A stretch of DNA of 64,000 nucleotides from assembly GCF_015277775.1 (NCBI RefSeq), contig NZ_CP063849.1, positions 2,728,001-2,792,000 on the forward strand. The letters are read 5' to 3'. Positions 17,595 through 26,134 of the stretch are shown piece after piece. Every line of letters starts with the position of its first letter. The first letter of the stretch is position 1. The notes beneath the pieces were generated by a model. That model did no database searches and had not been told where the DNA came from. It saw nothing but the letters and a program-made list of their open reading frames with translations. The DNA is from Paludibaculum fermentans. GTDB taxonomy: Bacteria > Acidobacteriota > Terriglobia > Bryobacterales > Bryobacteraceae. Made by a program: the position numbers and the translations under genes.

Positions 17595-18040
17595 CGGCCG
17601 GGGGTTCACCCGAAATACGTCTTCCGCAAAGGGTTGCTCCGCAAACGTGGGCGTGCGGAGGACCTGGCAGTCTGATTCTGTCACTGGCGCCCCAAAGAGG
17701 AGTCGCCCATTCTCGACGCCTCTGAAACGCCCGAAGAAGTCCGTATCGAGGACGCGGCGCCAGCCGTGACCGCCGAAATGGGCTTCCGCGCTGGACCCTT
17801 CGTAGTCCACTGGCTGTTGCACCAAGCCAGCGCGGTTCGGGTTGGACTCCACATAATGGAGGGCCGTCTACTGGTTGGACAATGCCCTAGGACGGGAGAA
17901 AAACCGGCTCTGCCAAGGTGGCCGTAGCGCATGCGGCGGGCATCGAAGTACTGAGCGGACAGGCCGTAGACACGACGCAACAGGTCAGCCAGGGAATCGG
18001 CTTCCGGCGGCATAGCGATCAGGTATTCGAGCGCGGAAGC
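17595..18040 (-). pseudogene. REP-associated tyrosine transposase (RAYT) relic
   Basis: Fragments in two minus frames line up with the Y1_Tnp/RAYT family. IAMPPEADSLADLLRRVYG and AQYFDARRMRYGHLGRAGF are followed, after a frameshift near 17860, by ALHYVESNPNRAGLV and DYEGSSAEAHFGGHGW. A C-terminal PFAEDVF segment resembles the family's end. The N-terminal domain with the HUH histidines is not recognisable upstream of about 18040. Family members mobilise REP palindromes. This copy is frameshifted and truncated, so it should be inactive. Confidence 0.7.
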
Positions 18041-18679
18041 GCGAGGTGGCGCCGCACGAAACGGGTGGCTGGAGCGTGTGGTCGAAGGGTCTTGCCAATA
18101 TCATTCGGTGCCGGGAAACTGGGCGAGCCTCCACCGGTTTCGTGAACGGATCTGACGCCTCTCGTGGCATGCGCTGAAACGGCGCAGGCAGAAATACCGA
18201 ATAAGCGCAGAACGAATGACTCGGCTCTTTCAACATTGGTTGCCCCGGCCCCGGTCATACCATCCCTATCCCGAGGTTAGCTTTGAGCCAGGCATCCGAG
18301 GTGGGAGCCGTATACGGCATTACCGCCCGTACGCATATGTAGGGGGCCGTCGGTGATGGCCGTCCCCGCCGCGACGGTTTCCTTTTCCCAGTTGAGTCTA
18401 TCTCAACTTCTGCGCAGCAAGCCACGACTTTGTGACTCACAAGGCTATTTGAGCGTTTGCCAGGCCGCTGGGCGCAGATTCACAATGACAGCTGCCCGGG
18501 TAAGTGAATGGCGGAACAGATCCCCGTGAAGTGGTGGGACTCTTCGGGAGAGTGGCCCGGACCCAACGTCATTTCGGCTGAGAATCCGAGGTGGCGCCAT
18601 ATCACCTTCGGGCTGATGGATCTTGGTTTGATCTCAATTTCGCCATCCCGTGTGAGGTCCTTCTTTTTAGCGCCTTAAG

Positions 18680-18945
18680 TCAAGCTAAGCGAGTCGGATT
18701 TGTGACGGCTGCTTTGAGACTGTCCGACACCATGATTTCCGGCACGCCGTAGAAGAACTCCCGGGTACGGATGTGTGAGCCGATCGAGTCGGCGAGCCTC
18801 TGAGAAGCGGCGGCCTCAACGAAGGTGTTGGTGGAGTCGCGACGCACGGCAACGAAGACGGCGGCCTCGGTGACCACACCAGTGATGCGGTCGTGGATGG
18901 CTATTGTGAAAGGCCCCAGCCTGACCCGACCAAGCTCGTAAGCAA
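18680..18945 (-). pseudogene. IS21-family IstA transposase fragment
   Basis: The minus frame encodes a continuous piece of the IstA integrase core. It includes IHDRITGVVTEAAVFVAV, then SQRLADSIGSHIRTREFFYG and VPEIMVSDSLKAAVTNP, which match the conserved central region. The frame opens in degenerate sequence and stops early, and no IstB gene or terminal inverted repeats were found. It is a relic of about 85 residues from a protein normally of about 400-500. Confidence 0.75.
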
Positions 18946-19476
18946 TTGAACGAACAGAGCTTACAGACAGCTCCGAACACTTCTCGAGGGTTTTGGCATA
19001 TGCTGACTGGAGCCGGCTGGTCGCCTTGCAAGACGCATAAGTGACGTGGCGTCAACACCATGCCGCCTACCCAGTTCAAGCAATTGGACCCAGGCCAGCC
19101 TGATTCCAACCATCAAGAGTGCCACTGGAACGCATCAAGCCAAACGCGGCGCAGGCCACTGCAAGCCCCTGGATCTGCCCCTCCGAGGCCGAAACAAACG
19201 GGCGGGCAGGAGCCACACGCCCCCCCGCCCAAACCCATCCCGCGTCCGTCTGCTGCACGTCAACAGGGAGCCGCACGTCCTTCGCCGTTTTTCGAGCGTC
19301 TCGTTCGTGCAGAGGGGCTGTTGTTGGATCTCTCACCGCCCACCCCCTCTGCGGCCTGCGGCCGAAGCGGGGTCGCCGGCCTGCAACCGAATGCGCGACA
19401 GGACCCAAGGTTGGAGGCGTGCAACGCCGTCTCAGTCGTCCAGTCACGGTTCTCAAGAACCTTGATCTCTTAACCG

Positions 19477-19728
19477 TCCCCACGGTTCGACTTTTTTTCG
19501 CTATTCCCTTTCAATCACTTGCAGGCCGATTCGCCTCCAGAGCGAGGCAGGAGGGACTAGAATGGCCACGCCGGATCCAGGGGTCTCCCCGCATCCTGCT
19601 GATCTTTGACTCTCGAATCTCCGTACCTCCGCCGGAGGGCTCTTTCTTTAATGAGTGGAAACGGCCGGGAATCCTTTGATTTTGAGGGATCAAAGCCATC
19701 TCATCCCCTTTTCATCGCCTCCTTGCCG
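19477..19728 (+). repeat. Interspersed intergenic repeat, copy B
   Basis: It shares with copy A (4250-4510) the landmarks TTTCAATCACTTGC (19509), GATCTTTGACTCTCGAATCT (19601, also 92 nt downstream of the first), CCTCCGCCGGA, and a final GGGATCAAAGCCATCTC box at 19686. Between landmarks the copies are diverged. It has a single terminal box and no tandem expansion. Confidence 0.65.
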
Positions 19729-19729
19729 C

Positions 19730-20458
19730 TCAGAGCCCGGGCTTGGACGCCGTGAGGAGCGTAGTGGCGGCCACCGGATTCCCCCACCAGAATCGCCAGC
19801 CCAACCGTTGGCGCCGTACCTCCAACGCCCCCAGGTTCCGCAAGGCATCCGCATAGGTCCGGGTAGCCCGGATATCGGCGATCACCATCCGGCCTCCGGG
19901 TTTGATCACCCGGTAGCCTTCCGCGATCGCCCGCCGGCGGTCGGCATCCGATCGAATGTTGTGGATCGCCAGGCTCGAAACCACGAGGTCAAAGGTCGCA
20001 TCCGGAAAAGGAAGGTTCCGCATGTCCCCCGTCTCGATCTGCACCCGGTCGCTCACGCCTTCCAGCGAAGCGTTTCGCAGCGTGACGTCCTTGCTGTTGC
20101 CCGACTGGTCCTTCGTACTCCAGATATCCACACCGGTCACCCGGCCTGTGGTCAACCTGCGAGCCACGGCGACCAGTACCGCGCCGCGGCCACAACCTAA
20201 ATCGAGCACTCTCTCGCCGCCATGCAGCTCAACACGCTCCAGAATGCGTTCCCACTCCCGGAACTTGCCATGCCGAGTGGTGTAGTAAAAGCTGGCGCTG
20301 TTGATCAGGAACAGCACGAAATACAGCGTGATCGGCCCCGCGGCATGCGGCGGCATGCGCCACCAGGCGACGGCCGCGCCCACACCGCTGACAGCCGCCA
20401 GACTTCCAAAAATCGCCAAGGCACAAGGGGCGTCGTAACCATAATCTCCGCGTGGCAT
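19730..20458 (-). CDS. Class I SAM-dependent methyltransferase with membrane anchor
   Basis: This 242-residue enzyme has two hydrophobic segments near the N-terminus (about 10-65) followed by a Rossmann methyltransferase domain. Motif I is VLDLGCGRGAVLVAVA, motif II is TGVDIW, and the late motifs include DLVVSSLAIHNI and RVIKPGGRMVIADI. The start at 20458 is chosen because upstream codons look non-coding and the hydrophobic segment begins shortly after. No strong ribosome site is visible. The M28 peptidase gene lies 64 bp upstream on the same strand. The methyl acceptor is unknown. Confidence 0.88.
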   Translation of the reverse strand: MPRGDYGYDAPCALAIFGSLAAVSGVGAAVAWWRMPPHAAGPITLYFVLFLINSASFYYTTRHGKFREWERILERVELHGGERVLDLGCGRGAVLVAVARRLTTGRVTGVDIWSTKDQSGNSKDVTLRNASLEGVSDRVQIETGDMRNLPFPDATFDLVVSSLAIHNIRSDADRRRAIAEGYRVIKPGGRMVIADIRATRTYADALRNLGALEVRRQRLGWRFWWGNPVAATTLLTASKPGL

Positions 20459-20522
20459 CGCGATCGAGATGCTACCACGGCCGGATGTGGCGATTGGAAG
20501 CGGGAGTCCAGGAACGCCCGTC

Positions 20523-21329
20523 CTACGGCAACGTCTGGTCCAGGTAGCGAATGAGGGCTGAGATGAGACGATGCGTGTCGTAGTAGTCTTTCCACGACAC
20601 GGCCGACCACACATCCCGGCTGCCGTTGATGACGTTCCAGGTCTCCTGCGTGACCGAATGCAGGCAGAGGACCGGAATGTGATTGTCCTTGAAGGGTTGG
20701 GAGTCCGTCGTGCCGACCCCCTCGACGTTGACGCCCCGGAAGTCGAGCTTCAGAGCCTGGGCGACCTTGAAGGCATCCTGGACGAGTTCCTTCGTGGAGC
20801 CGTTCACCCAGCATTTGGTCGACGTGAGTCCGATTGAGTCGATGATGATGACCGCCGCAATCCGGCTGCGCTCGTCCTTGGGAATCGACTTCACGTAGGT
20901 TTTGGAGCCGTACAGTCCCTTTTCTTCCGCGGCGAAACCAATGAATTCGAAGTCGTGCCGGGGTTTGGCGCGGCCCGCGAATTCATACAGAGAGGGCAGC
21001 AGCACGGCACCGGACCAGTTATCGATGATGCCGTCGCCGCCTACGGCATCAAAGTGTGCGCCGACGATAATCTTGCGGGGGCGGTCTCCAGAACCGGGCA
21101 GCCCGCAGATCAGATTGGGCTCCTTCGAGCCACCCACTTTTTGTTCACGGAGAGAGTCGCCAGCACAGCCGGACTGGGAAAAGAGTGTTTTGAGGCGCTG
21201 ATAACGTTCCGGGTTTTTGGGGTGGGCGAGGCGCAGGCGTTCCTGGAGTACGCCTTCCTTAATAGTGTAAAACTCAACGCTTTGCGCACCGGCCGACGCC
21301 GCGAGCAATATCAGCAGAAGCAGACGCAT
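20523..21329 (-). CDS. Secreted M28-family aminopeptidase
   Basis: This is a zinc metallopeptidase of 268 residues with a signal peptide (1-15, ending SAGAQ). The M28 ligands are visible in order: VGAHFDAVG (His and Asp), IIDNWSG (bridging Asp), GFAAEEKGLYGS (catalytic and ligand Glu), IIDSIGL, and a late LCLHSVTQET histidine. The length is that of the minimal catalytic domain with no accessory module. It would trim N-terminal residues of peptides in the periplasm or outside the cell. The methyltransferase gene follows on the same strand. Confidence 0.9.
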   Translation of the reverse strand: MRLLLLILLAASAGAQSVEFYTIKEGVLQERLRLAHPKNPERYQRLKTLFSQSGCAGDSLREQKVGGSKEPNLICGLPGSGDRPRKIIVGAHFDAVGGDGIIDNWSGAVLLPSLYEFAGRAKPRHDFEFIGFAAEEKGLYGSKTYVKSIPKDERSRIAAVIIIDSIGLTSTKCWVNGSTKELVQDAFKVAQALKLDFRGVNVEGVGTTDSQPFKDNHIPVLCLHSVTQETWNVINGSRDVWSAVSWKDYYDTHRLISALIRYLDQTLP

Positions 21330-21781
21330 TTATCTCATGATAACGCTGAGGCGAGCCGGTTTTCCTGAGAATGGGAACAGGAATGTGCCCGGGCTGGACC
21401 GCAGTACGTGGGACGGCGGCCCCCCTGGTCGACCACCAGGAGGCTCATCGCCACCCACCCACCCGCCTGACTCTCAAGAGAGTCACGACTGGCCCTCCGG
21501 CCGCCGACGCGAAACAAGCGGCAACGAACCCCGACCGTCAGGGAGGGGTCGCCACCCCGTCACGAACCGCCACTGGCAGGAAGCGGGCCGCAGCCCCCTA
21601 CGCGCCTTCTCTGAAGTGGTTTCTCGCCACGGCGGCGAAGGGGAGAGCATCCCGCAGTTTTGTGGGATCAAAGCTATCTCTTCCCGTCTTCATCCACCAG
21701 TCAGTAGCAGCAGGCCCACATCCCATCTTCACCGCCATGCGGTCCCCATGGCGGGACCAGACGCAGGGTTCCGCCCGAACC
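21330..21781. other. Non-coding spacer (about 450 bp)
   Basis: No frame with gene-like codon use. It ends with a short copy of the interspersed repeat. The M28 gene's promoter should lie near 21330-21400. Confidence 0.55.
21600..21700 (+). repeat. Interspersed intergenic repeat, partial copy C
   Basis: CGCCACGGCGGCGAAGGGGA (21630) resembles CACCACGGCTGGGAAGGGAG of copy A (near 4432). It is followed by GGGATCAAAGCTATCTCTTC at 21664, matching the terminal box of the other copies. The upstream landmarks of copies A and B were not found. Confidence 0.5.
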
Positions 21782-22459
21782 CTACGCCTGATCCCGCGAG
21801 ACGCCGCTGCGCGCCTCTGTCCGCACGGTGAGAGGTTGCGCCAGTCTGAAATTGACTAGCGCCTCCGACGGCAAACGTACCTGCTTACGCCCCGTTAAGG
21901 CCGCACCTACGGTACCTGCCGCCGCCCCGGCGCCGGCTCCGATCAGCGCCCCGCCGCCGCCCGCGGCAAGGCCTCCGATCAATGCTCCGGCGCCGGATCC
22001 TCCTCCGATCATGGCCCAGTTCCTTTTCTTGTGACCCCCGCTATACCGCGTAGCCGGGTTCGACGTCACGTTGTATGTCTTGCCATTCCACTCCAGGCTG
22101 GTCATCGCCAGGGAGATCACGGCGTTGCCTTTGAACCGGCCGGAAGATGCACTCCGTTTGACCAGGCCCGTGACGTTCGCGCCCTCGGGGATCACCGTTT
22201 GCTGATTCACCACCACCGGCGCCACCAGCACGCCCGTGAAACGGTCGCCAGGACGGTTCCGATCCGTCGTAATCGCGTGATCCAGGCGAACCGCCAGTTT
22301 GGTTCCGGGCTGCACCGTCACCAGCGTGAACTCCGGCTTTTGCGCCACCGGAGCGGGGGGCCGCGAAGCTGCCTCGGCCGTCGTCGCTGAGGGATCGCAA
22401 CCCGTGAACAGCAGGGAGGCGCTCAGTGCGGCACAGGCAAACAAAGGCTTCTTTCTCAT
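21782..22459 (-). CDS. Glycine-zipper lipoprotein
   Basis: This 225-residue protein has a lipoprotein signal (LLFTGC, Cys at about 20). A beta-rich central domain includes a KLAVRLDHAITTDRNRPGDR segment and a stretch on avoiding-loss-type VIPEGANVTGLV. A glycine zipper follows (about 150-190, GGGSGAGALIGGLAAGGGGA). Glycine zippers insert or oligomerise in membranes, and such proteins are usually outer-membrane or periplasmic envelope components. It is monocistronic, divergent from the ABC transporter pair. The specific role is unknown. Confidence 0.85.
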   Translation of the reverse strand: MRKKPLFACAALSASLLFTGCDPSATTAEAASRPPAPVAQKPEFTLVTVQPGTKLAVRLDHAITTDRNRPGDRFTGVLVAPVVVNQQTVIPEGANVTGLVKRSASSGRFKGNAVISLAMTSLEWNGKTYNVTSNPATRYSGGHKKRNWAMIGGGSGAGALIGGLAAGGGGALIGAGAGAAAGTVGAALTGRKQVRLPSEALVNFRLAQPLTVRTEARSGVSRDQA

Positions 22460-22614
22460 GGCACAGACCCTAATGCAGGAACCTGGCCATTGTGGATCTC
22501 AATTTGGTTTCTTCGAGTTACGGCGCCTGCTCCGCACTGGCCCGGTAACTCTTACCAATCCGCAAATCGGCCAAGCCGGGAATAATTCGCCAATTCGCCC
22601 GTCTTGCGATTTAG

Positions 22615-23523
22615 ATGCACGAAATGGTGATTGAAACGAGTGGCCTCTCCCGCCGCTTTGGCGACCGGCTGGTGGTCGACTCGCTGAGCCTGCAAGTCCC
22701 GGCAGGCTCGGTATATGGCTTCCTCGGACCCAACGGCGCCGGGAAGACGACTACGATCCGCATGCTGCTGGGCTTGCTCCGAGGCCATGGCGGAGAGATC
22801 CGGATCTTCGGGGCATCCCTGGAACAGCAACGGCTGGCCGTCCTGCGCCGCATCGGAGCCCTGGTCGAGGCGCCGTCCCTTTACCCGCATCTCACCGGCG
22901 CCGAGAACCTGCGCCACGCCTGTCTCCTCAAACAAACCCCGGCGAGCGACCTAGCCCGCGTGTTGGACATCGTCGGCCTCTCCAGCGACGGCGCCCGTCA
23001 GGTCAAGACCTACTCCCTGGGCATGAAGCAAAGGCTGGGCCTCGCCGTGGCCCTGCTGGGCCGGCCCGAGTTGATCATCCTCGACGAACCCACCAACGGT
23101 CTCGATCCCGCCGGCATCCAGGAGATGCGGCACCTGCTCAGGGATATGCCGGTCGCCCATGGCGTCTCGGTCTTCCTCTCCAGCCACCTGCTCAGCGAGG
23201 TGGACCAGATTGCCACGCACATCGGCATCATCGCCGCCGGCAAACTGCAATTCCAGGGCTCGCCCGAGGAGCTCCGCGCACGCCGCCAGGCCGCGCTGCG
23301 CATCGGACTCGACCGCCCCGAGATCGCGGCGGAGCTTCTCCGTCAGCAAGGCTGGCCCGCCGTGACCCGGGAACAGAACGCCGTGGAACTCCCAGCCATG
23401 GACCGCGACTCCACTGTCCAGATCAACCGCTTCCTCGTCGAGCGCGGCTTCGCCGTCTACCTCATCAACAACCATCAACCCACCCTGGAAGAGATGTTCT
23501 TCGACTTGACCCAGCCGGCCTGA
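22615..23523 (+). CDS. ABC transporter ATP-binding protein (ABC-2 exporter type)
   Basis: This 302-residue cytoplasmic ATPase energises the adjacent ABC-2 permease. Walker A is GPNGAGKTTT (about 39-48). The signature is YSLGMKQRLGLA, Walker B is LIILDEPTNGLDPAG, and the switch histidine is in VFLSSHLLSEV. The C-terminal 80 residues form the accessory domain seen in BcrA/CcmA-like exporters. A second Met at residue 4 could also be the start. The permease starts 5 nt after the stop. The substrate is unknown; drug or peptide efflux is the common role. Confidence 0.93.
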   Translation: MHEMVIETSGLSRRFGDRLVVDSLSLQVPAGSVYGFLGPNGAGKTTTIRMLLGLLRGHGGEIRIFGASLEQQRLAVLRRIGALVEAPSLYPHLTGAENLRHACLLKQTPASDLARVLDIVGLSSDGARQVKTYSLGMKQRLGLAVALLGRPELIILDEPTNGLDPAGIQEMRHLLRDMPVAHGVSVFLSSHLLSEVDQIATHIGIIAAGKLQFQGSPEELRARRQAALRIGLDRPEIAAELLRQQGWPAVTREQNAVELPAMDRDSTVQINRFLVERGFAVYLINNHQPTLEEMFFDLTQPA

Positions 23524-23528
23524 ATCCC

Positions 23529-24284
23529 ATGACCATCTTTCTGCGCACCTTTGCCGCCGAGCTCCTGAAACTGCGCCGCACCCTTGCCTTCTGGCTGGTC
23601 TTCCTGGCGCCGGGCCTGATCCTGGCCCTGGAGTTCCTGATGTTCCACGAGCGCGTCGACTTCTTCGCGAAGAAGCAGCAGCCGCTCTGGGACCTTCTGC
23701 ACCGCAACTCGTTCAGCCTGTGGGGCGTGCTCATGCTGCCGCTGTATGTCACGCTGCAGACCGCGCTGCTGGCGGGGCTGGAACATTCAGAAGATCGCTG
23801 GCGCAGCCTGCTCGCCATGCCGGTGCCCCGCTGGGCCATCTACTGGTCGAAGCTCATCATTCCCTGCCTGATGGTCGTGGTCAGTTCGCTGTTCCTCACC
23901 GCCGGCGCCTTGCTCAATGGCGTGGTGCTCCGGGCGCTCGAACCCCGCCTGCTCTTCCCCGATCCCATCCCGTACGCGCTGTTCTTCCACGACGCCGGGC
24001 TCACCATCCTGGCTTCCCTGCTGGTCGTCACCATCCACCATTTCATCAGCCTTCGCCTGCGGAGCTTTGCCGCTGCCACTGGGGTCGGGGTCTCCGCCAC
24101 CATCATCAGCTTCATCCTGATCAATTCCGACAAGTATGGCCGGCTCTGGCCCTGGTGCCTGCCCGCGCGCCTGCTCGTGACCAGGCCCGGCACTACGCAC
24201 GACGTGCTGGTCTATTCGATCGTGGGGGCTATCGTTGTGTCCCTGGCCGGCACCTGGGAGTTCTCACGCCGCGAGATCCGCTAG
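23529..24284 (+). CDS. ABC-2 type permease
   Basis: This 251-residue membrane protein has about six hydrophobic segments, beginning at residues 18-38, and fits the ABC-2 permease layout of Bcr/LanFEG-type exporters (SEDRWRSLLAMPVPRWAIYW in the second cytoplasmic stretch). It follows the ATPase gene by 5 nt and forms a two-gene exporter with it. Its TAG stop shares the tetranucleotide CTAG with the stop of the convergent reductase gene. Confidence 0.88.
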   Translation: MTIFLRTFAAELLKLRRTLAFWLVFLAPGLILALEFLMFHERVDFFAKKQQPLWDLLHRNSFSLWGVLMLPLYVTLQTALLAGLEHSEDRWRSLLAMPVPRWAIYWSKLIIPCLMVVVSSLFLTAGALLNGVVLRALEPRLLFPDPIPYALFFHDAGLTILASLLVVTIHHFISLRLRSFAAATGVGVSATIISFILINSDKYGRLWPWCLPARLLVTRPGTTHDVLVYSIVGAIVVSLAGTWEFSRREIR

Positions 24285-25159
24285 CTGGCCAGCATCCGTT
24301 GACGCAGTTGGAGATAGCTGCGAACCGCCGTCTCCAGCGAAGGCATCGGCTCGATCCCCAGCGACTCCATCTTCGCGTTGGATAGCGGCGAGAACTTCGG
24401 CCGGCGCGCCGGCGTCCGGTACTCGCGCTCCGTCGTCGGCTTCAATTCCGGAGTCAACCCGGCCTCGCGGAAGATCAGTTCCGCGTAACGGTACCAGGAG
24501 ATCGGCGTGCCGCCGCCGCAATGGATCACGCCGCTGACGCCCTTTTCCACCATGTCCACGGTCCGCGCCGCCAGCGCGGGGGCATAGGTCGGGCTGGCGA
24601 CGTGGTCTTCCACGACACGGATCGTCTTCCCTTCCCCGGCCATCCGGAGCATCAGCTCAATGAAGTTGCCGCGTGCGGTCCGCAGGCCGCCGGGACCGAA
24701 AACGCCCGACGTGCGGATCACCAACGGGTTCGGCAGATACGCCTGGGCGTAGAGTTCTCCGGCCAGCTTGGAAACGGCATACGCGCCCAGCGGGTGCGTG
24801 GCGTCCGTCTCAACATACGGCCTATCCGACGTGCCATCAAAGACATAGTCGGTGGAAAAGTGAACCAGTTGGGCGCCGCACTGACGCGAGGCCAGGGCCA
24901 GGTTCCGAACCGCCAGGCCATTCGCCTGAAACGCGGCATACGGCTCGTTCTCTGCGACGTCCACCATATTATAGGCGGCCGCATTCACCACGATTTCCGG
25001 ATCCACCGAGGCAACCGCCTCCTCCACCGCCGGCGCGGACGTAATGTCAACGTGACTGCGCTCCCACCCCGAGACCTTCGCGCCGCGGGCACTGAACTCC
25101 CGCATAAGCTCCACACCGAGCTGGCCGGCACAACCGAAAATGGCTACCTTCTTCTGCAT
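24281..25159 (-). CDS. rfbD: dTDP-4-dehydrorhamnose reductase
   Basis: This catalyses the last step of dTDP-L-rhamnose synthesis, NAD(P)H reduction of dTDP-4-dehydrorhamnose. The 292-residue extended short-chain reductase begins with VAIFGCAGQLGVEL (nucleotide-binding glycine motif). It has VVNAAAYNMVDVAE, the STDYVFDG segment and the catalytic YAVSKLAGE. The start at 25159 is chosen because the Rossmann strand begins three residues later, whereas the longer version adds unlikely codons. The other rml genes are not in the window. It may supply rhamnose for exopolysaccharide along with the CpsB-type gene 5 kb away. Confidence 0.93.
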   Translation of the reverse strand: MQKKVAIFGCAGQLGVELMREFSARGAKVSGWERSHVDITSAPAVEEAVASVDPEIVVNAAAYNMVDVAENEPYAAFQANGLAVRNLALASRQCGAQLVHFSTDYVFDGTSDRPYVETDATHPLGAYAVSKLAGELYAQAYLPNPLVIRTSGVFGPGGLRTARGNFIELMLRMAGEGKTIRVVEDHVASPTYAPALAARTVDMVEKGVSGVIHCGGGTPISWYRYAELIFREAGLTPELKPTTEREYRTPARRPKFSPLSNAKMESLGIEPMPSLETAVRSYLQLRQRMLAS

Positions 25160-25374
25160 CTGAGAGGTAATATAGCGCGATTCCCTGTGGAGGCGGGCAG
25201 TTCGAGCCGATAGGAGAATCACCAGGGAATCCACGATGCAGCAGCCCGTCAGGCGGCCAATCTTGAGATCTTCGTCACATTTTCGCCGCCCCCGGCAACT
25301 AAAGGCGTTTTCTGGAGATCACGTTGCAACTTTGATACACTTTGCTTACGTCTGAGTCAATGGAGAAGATTCCA

Positions 25375-25509
25375 ATGCGAACCCTGATTCAAACAGGATT
25401 CCGGCGAAGCCGTCGGGCCAACCGGGTAGGCCTTGCATTGCTCTTGGCTCTCAGCGCCGCGCTTTTGATTTCGGTTCTGGCCGGGATTCGAAGCCTCGGG
25501 TCGAGCTGA
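25375..25509 (+). CDS. Possible 44-residue single-span membrane peptide
   Basis: The ATG at 25375 is preceded by GGAGAAG at about 7 nt. The frame encodes a basic N-terminus (FRRSRRANR), then a hydrophobic span of about 20 residues (GLALLLALSAALLISVLAG) and a short tail. It overlaps the end of the antisense PilZ gene by 59 nt, so one of the two ends must tolerate the overlap. The topology looks real, but no homologue is recognised and codon bias is only moderate. Confidence 0.35.
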   Translation: MRTLIQTGFRRSRRANRVGLALLLALSAALLISVLAGIRSLGSS

Positions 25510-25828
25510 CAGATTCCGCCAGGAGCGACTGCATCAACCAGTGCAGGTCGTTCAGCGCGTGCACAGCGTGCTCCAGGACGAGCCCTGCCTGAAATCCGCC
25601 ATCTACCTGCCGGCAATAGGCCACCTCTCCCAGGTAGAGACAATCCTCCAAGACGAGCTTCACACACGCCCCGGTCGGCAACTTTCTGTCGATCAGCACC
25701 TTCGCTCCGTTCCCGGAGAGATTCTGCACTTCCGCGGCTACATTCACATCCGCCTCCCCCAGGACCGTCAAGGTTGTCTTGATAGCCACGGCGAGACGAG
25801 GGGACTGGCGGCGTTCCATGCCTGCCAT
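25451..25828 (-). CDS. PilZ-domain protein
   Basis: This 125-residue protein has a PilZ fold. The N-terminal RRQSPR is the Arg-rich loop used by PilZ domains to bind c-di-GMP. NLSGNGAKVLIDRKLPTG corresponds to the second element (normally DxSxxG; here NLSGNG, so the Asp is Asn). The GEVAYCRQVDGGFQAGLVL strands close the barrel. The last 20 residues (SSTRGFESRPEPKSKARR) look unstructured. It is a candidate receptor for the c-di-GMP made or degraded by the HD-GYP/GGDEF protein at 31 kb. A Met at residue 4 is an equally good start. Confidence 0.85.
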   Translation of the reverse strand: MAGMERRQSPRLAVAIKTTLTVLGEADVNVAAEVQNLSGNGAKVLIDRKLPTGACVKLVLEDCLYLGEVAYCRQVDGGFQAGLVLEHAVHALNDLHWLMQSLLAESVSSTRGFESRPEPKSKARR

Positions 25829-26134
25829 ATCGGCCAGCGGACTCTTTTATTGAGGGGGAGACGAGCAAGCGGCGTTGAGGTGCCTGCCAAAAGAAATCGT
25901 CCGGGGCGATGCTCGGGGTGACCGTTGGCCACCACCTATCCGCTCCGCCAAAGTGTGGGCAACTGGCGGTATCGGCAAGACATAAAGCCTTGGCTCGCCC
26001 CGGACTAAATGTGCAGGCGCATTAGCCTAGTAGGCTAAGTATCGGCGATACACCTCAACTAAGTACTCCCCGCAAATGGGGGTGCTCCGAGGGTATTAAG
26101 GGGGTAATCAGTCCACAAAGGTCCTGCTAGCCGA
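25829..26134. other. Intergenic region with palindromes (about 300 bp)
   Basis: It lies between the PilZ and bPH-like genes, which diverge from it. It has two adjacent palindromes (26022-26051) and a CCCC(GCAAAT)GGGG hairpin near 26067. No gene-like frame. Confidence 0.5.
26022..26051. promoter_or_regulatory. Two adjacent palindromes, operator-like
   Basis: TTAGCCTA-G-TAGGCTAA (26022-26038) is a perfect 8-bp inverted repeat around one base. It is followed by GTATC-GGC-GATAC (26039-26051), a perfect 5-bp inverted repeat. They lie about 85-110 bp upstream of the next gene. They could bind a dimeric regulator or fold in RNA. No known box was recognised. Confidence 0.35.

Larger units (their letters stand above)
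17180..19729. other. Decayed island (about 2.5 kb) without intact genes
   Basis: All frames are short or broken. The stretch contains a RAYT relic (17595-18040), an IS21 IstA relic (18680-18945), a short palindrome GCCGTATACGGC near 18307 and the interspersed repeat at its right end. The first 100 bp hold the promoter region of the PEP-CTERM gene. Base and codon use are patchy, as expected of neutrally decaying DNA. Confidence 0.65.
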
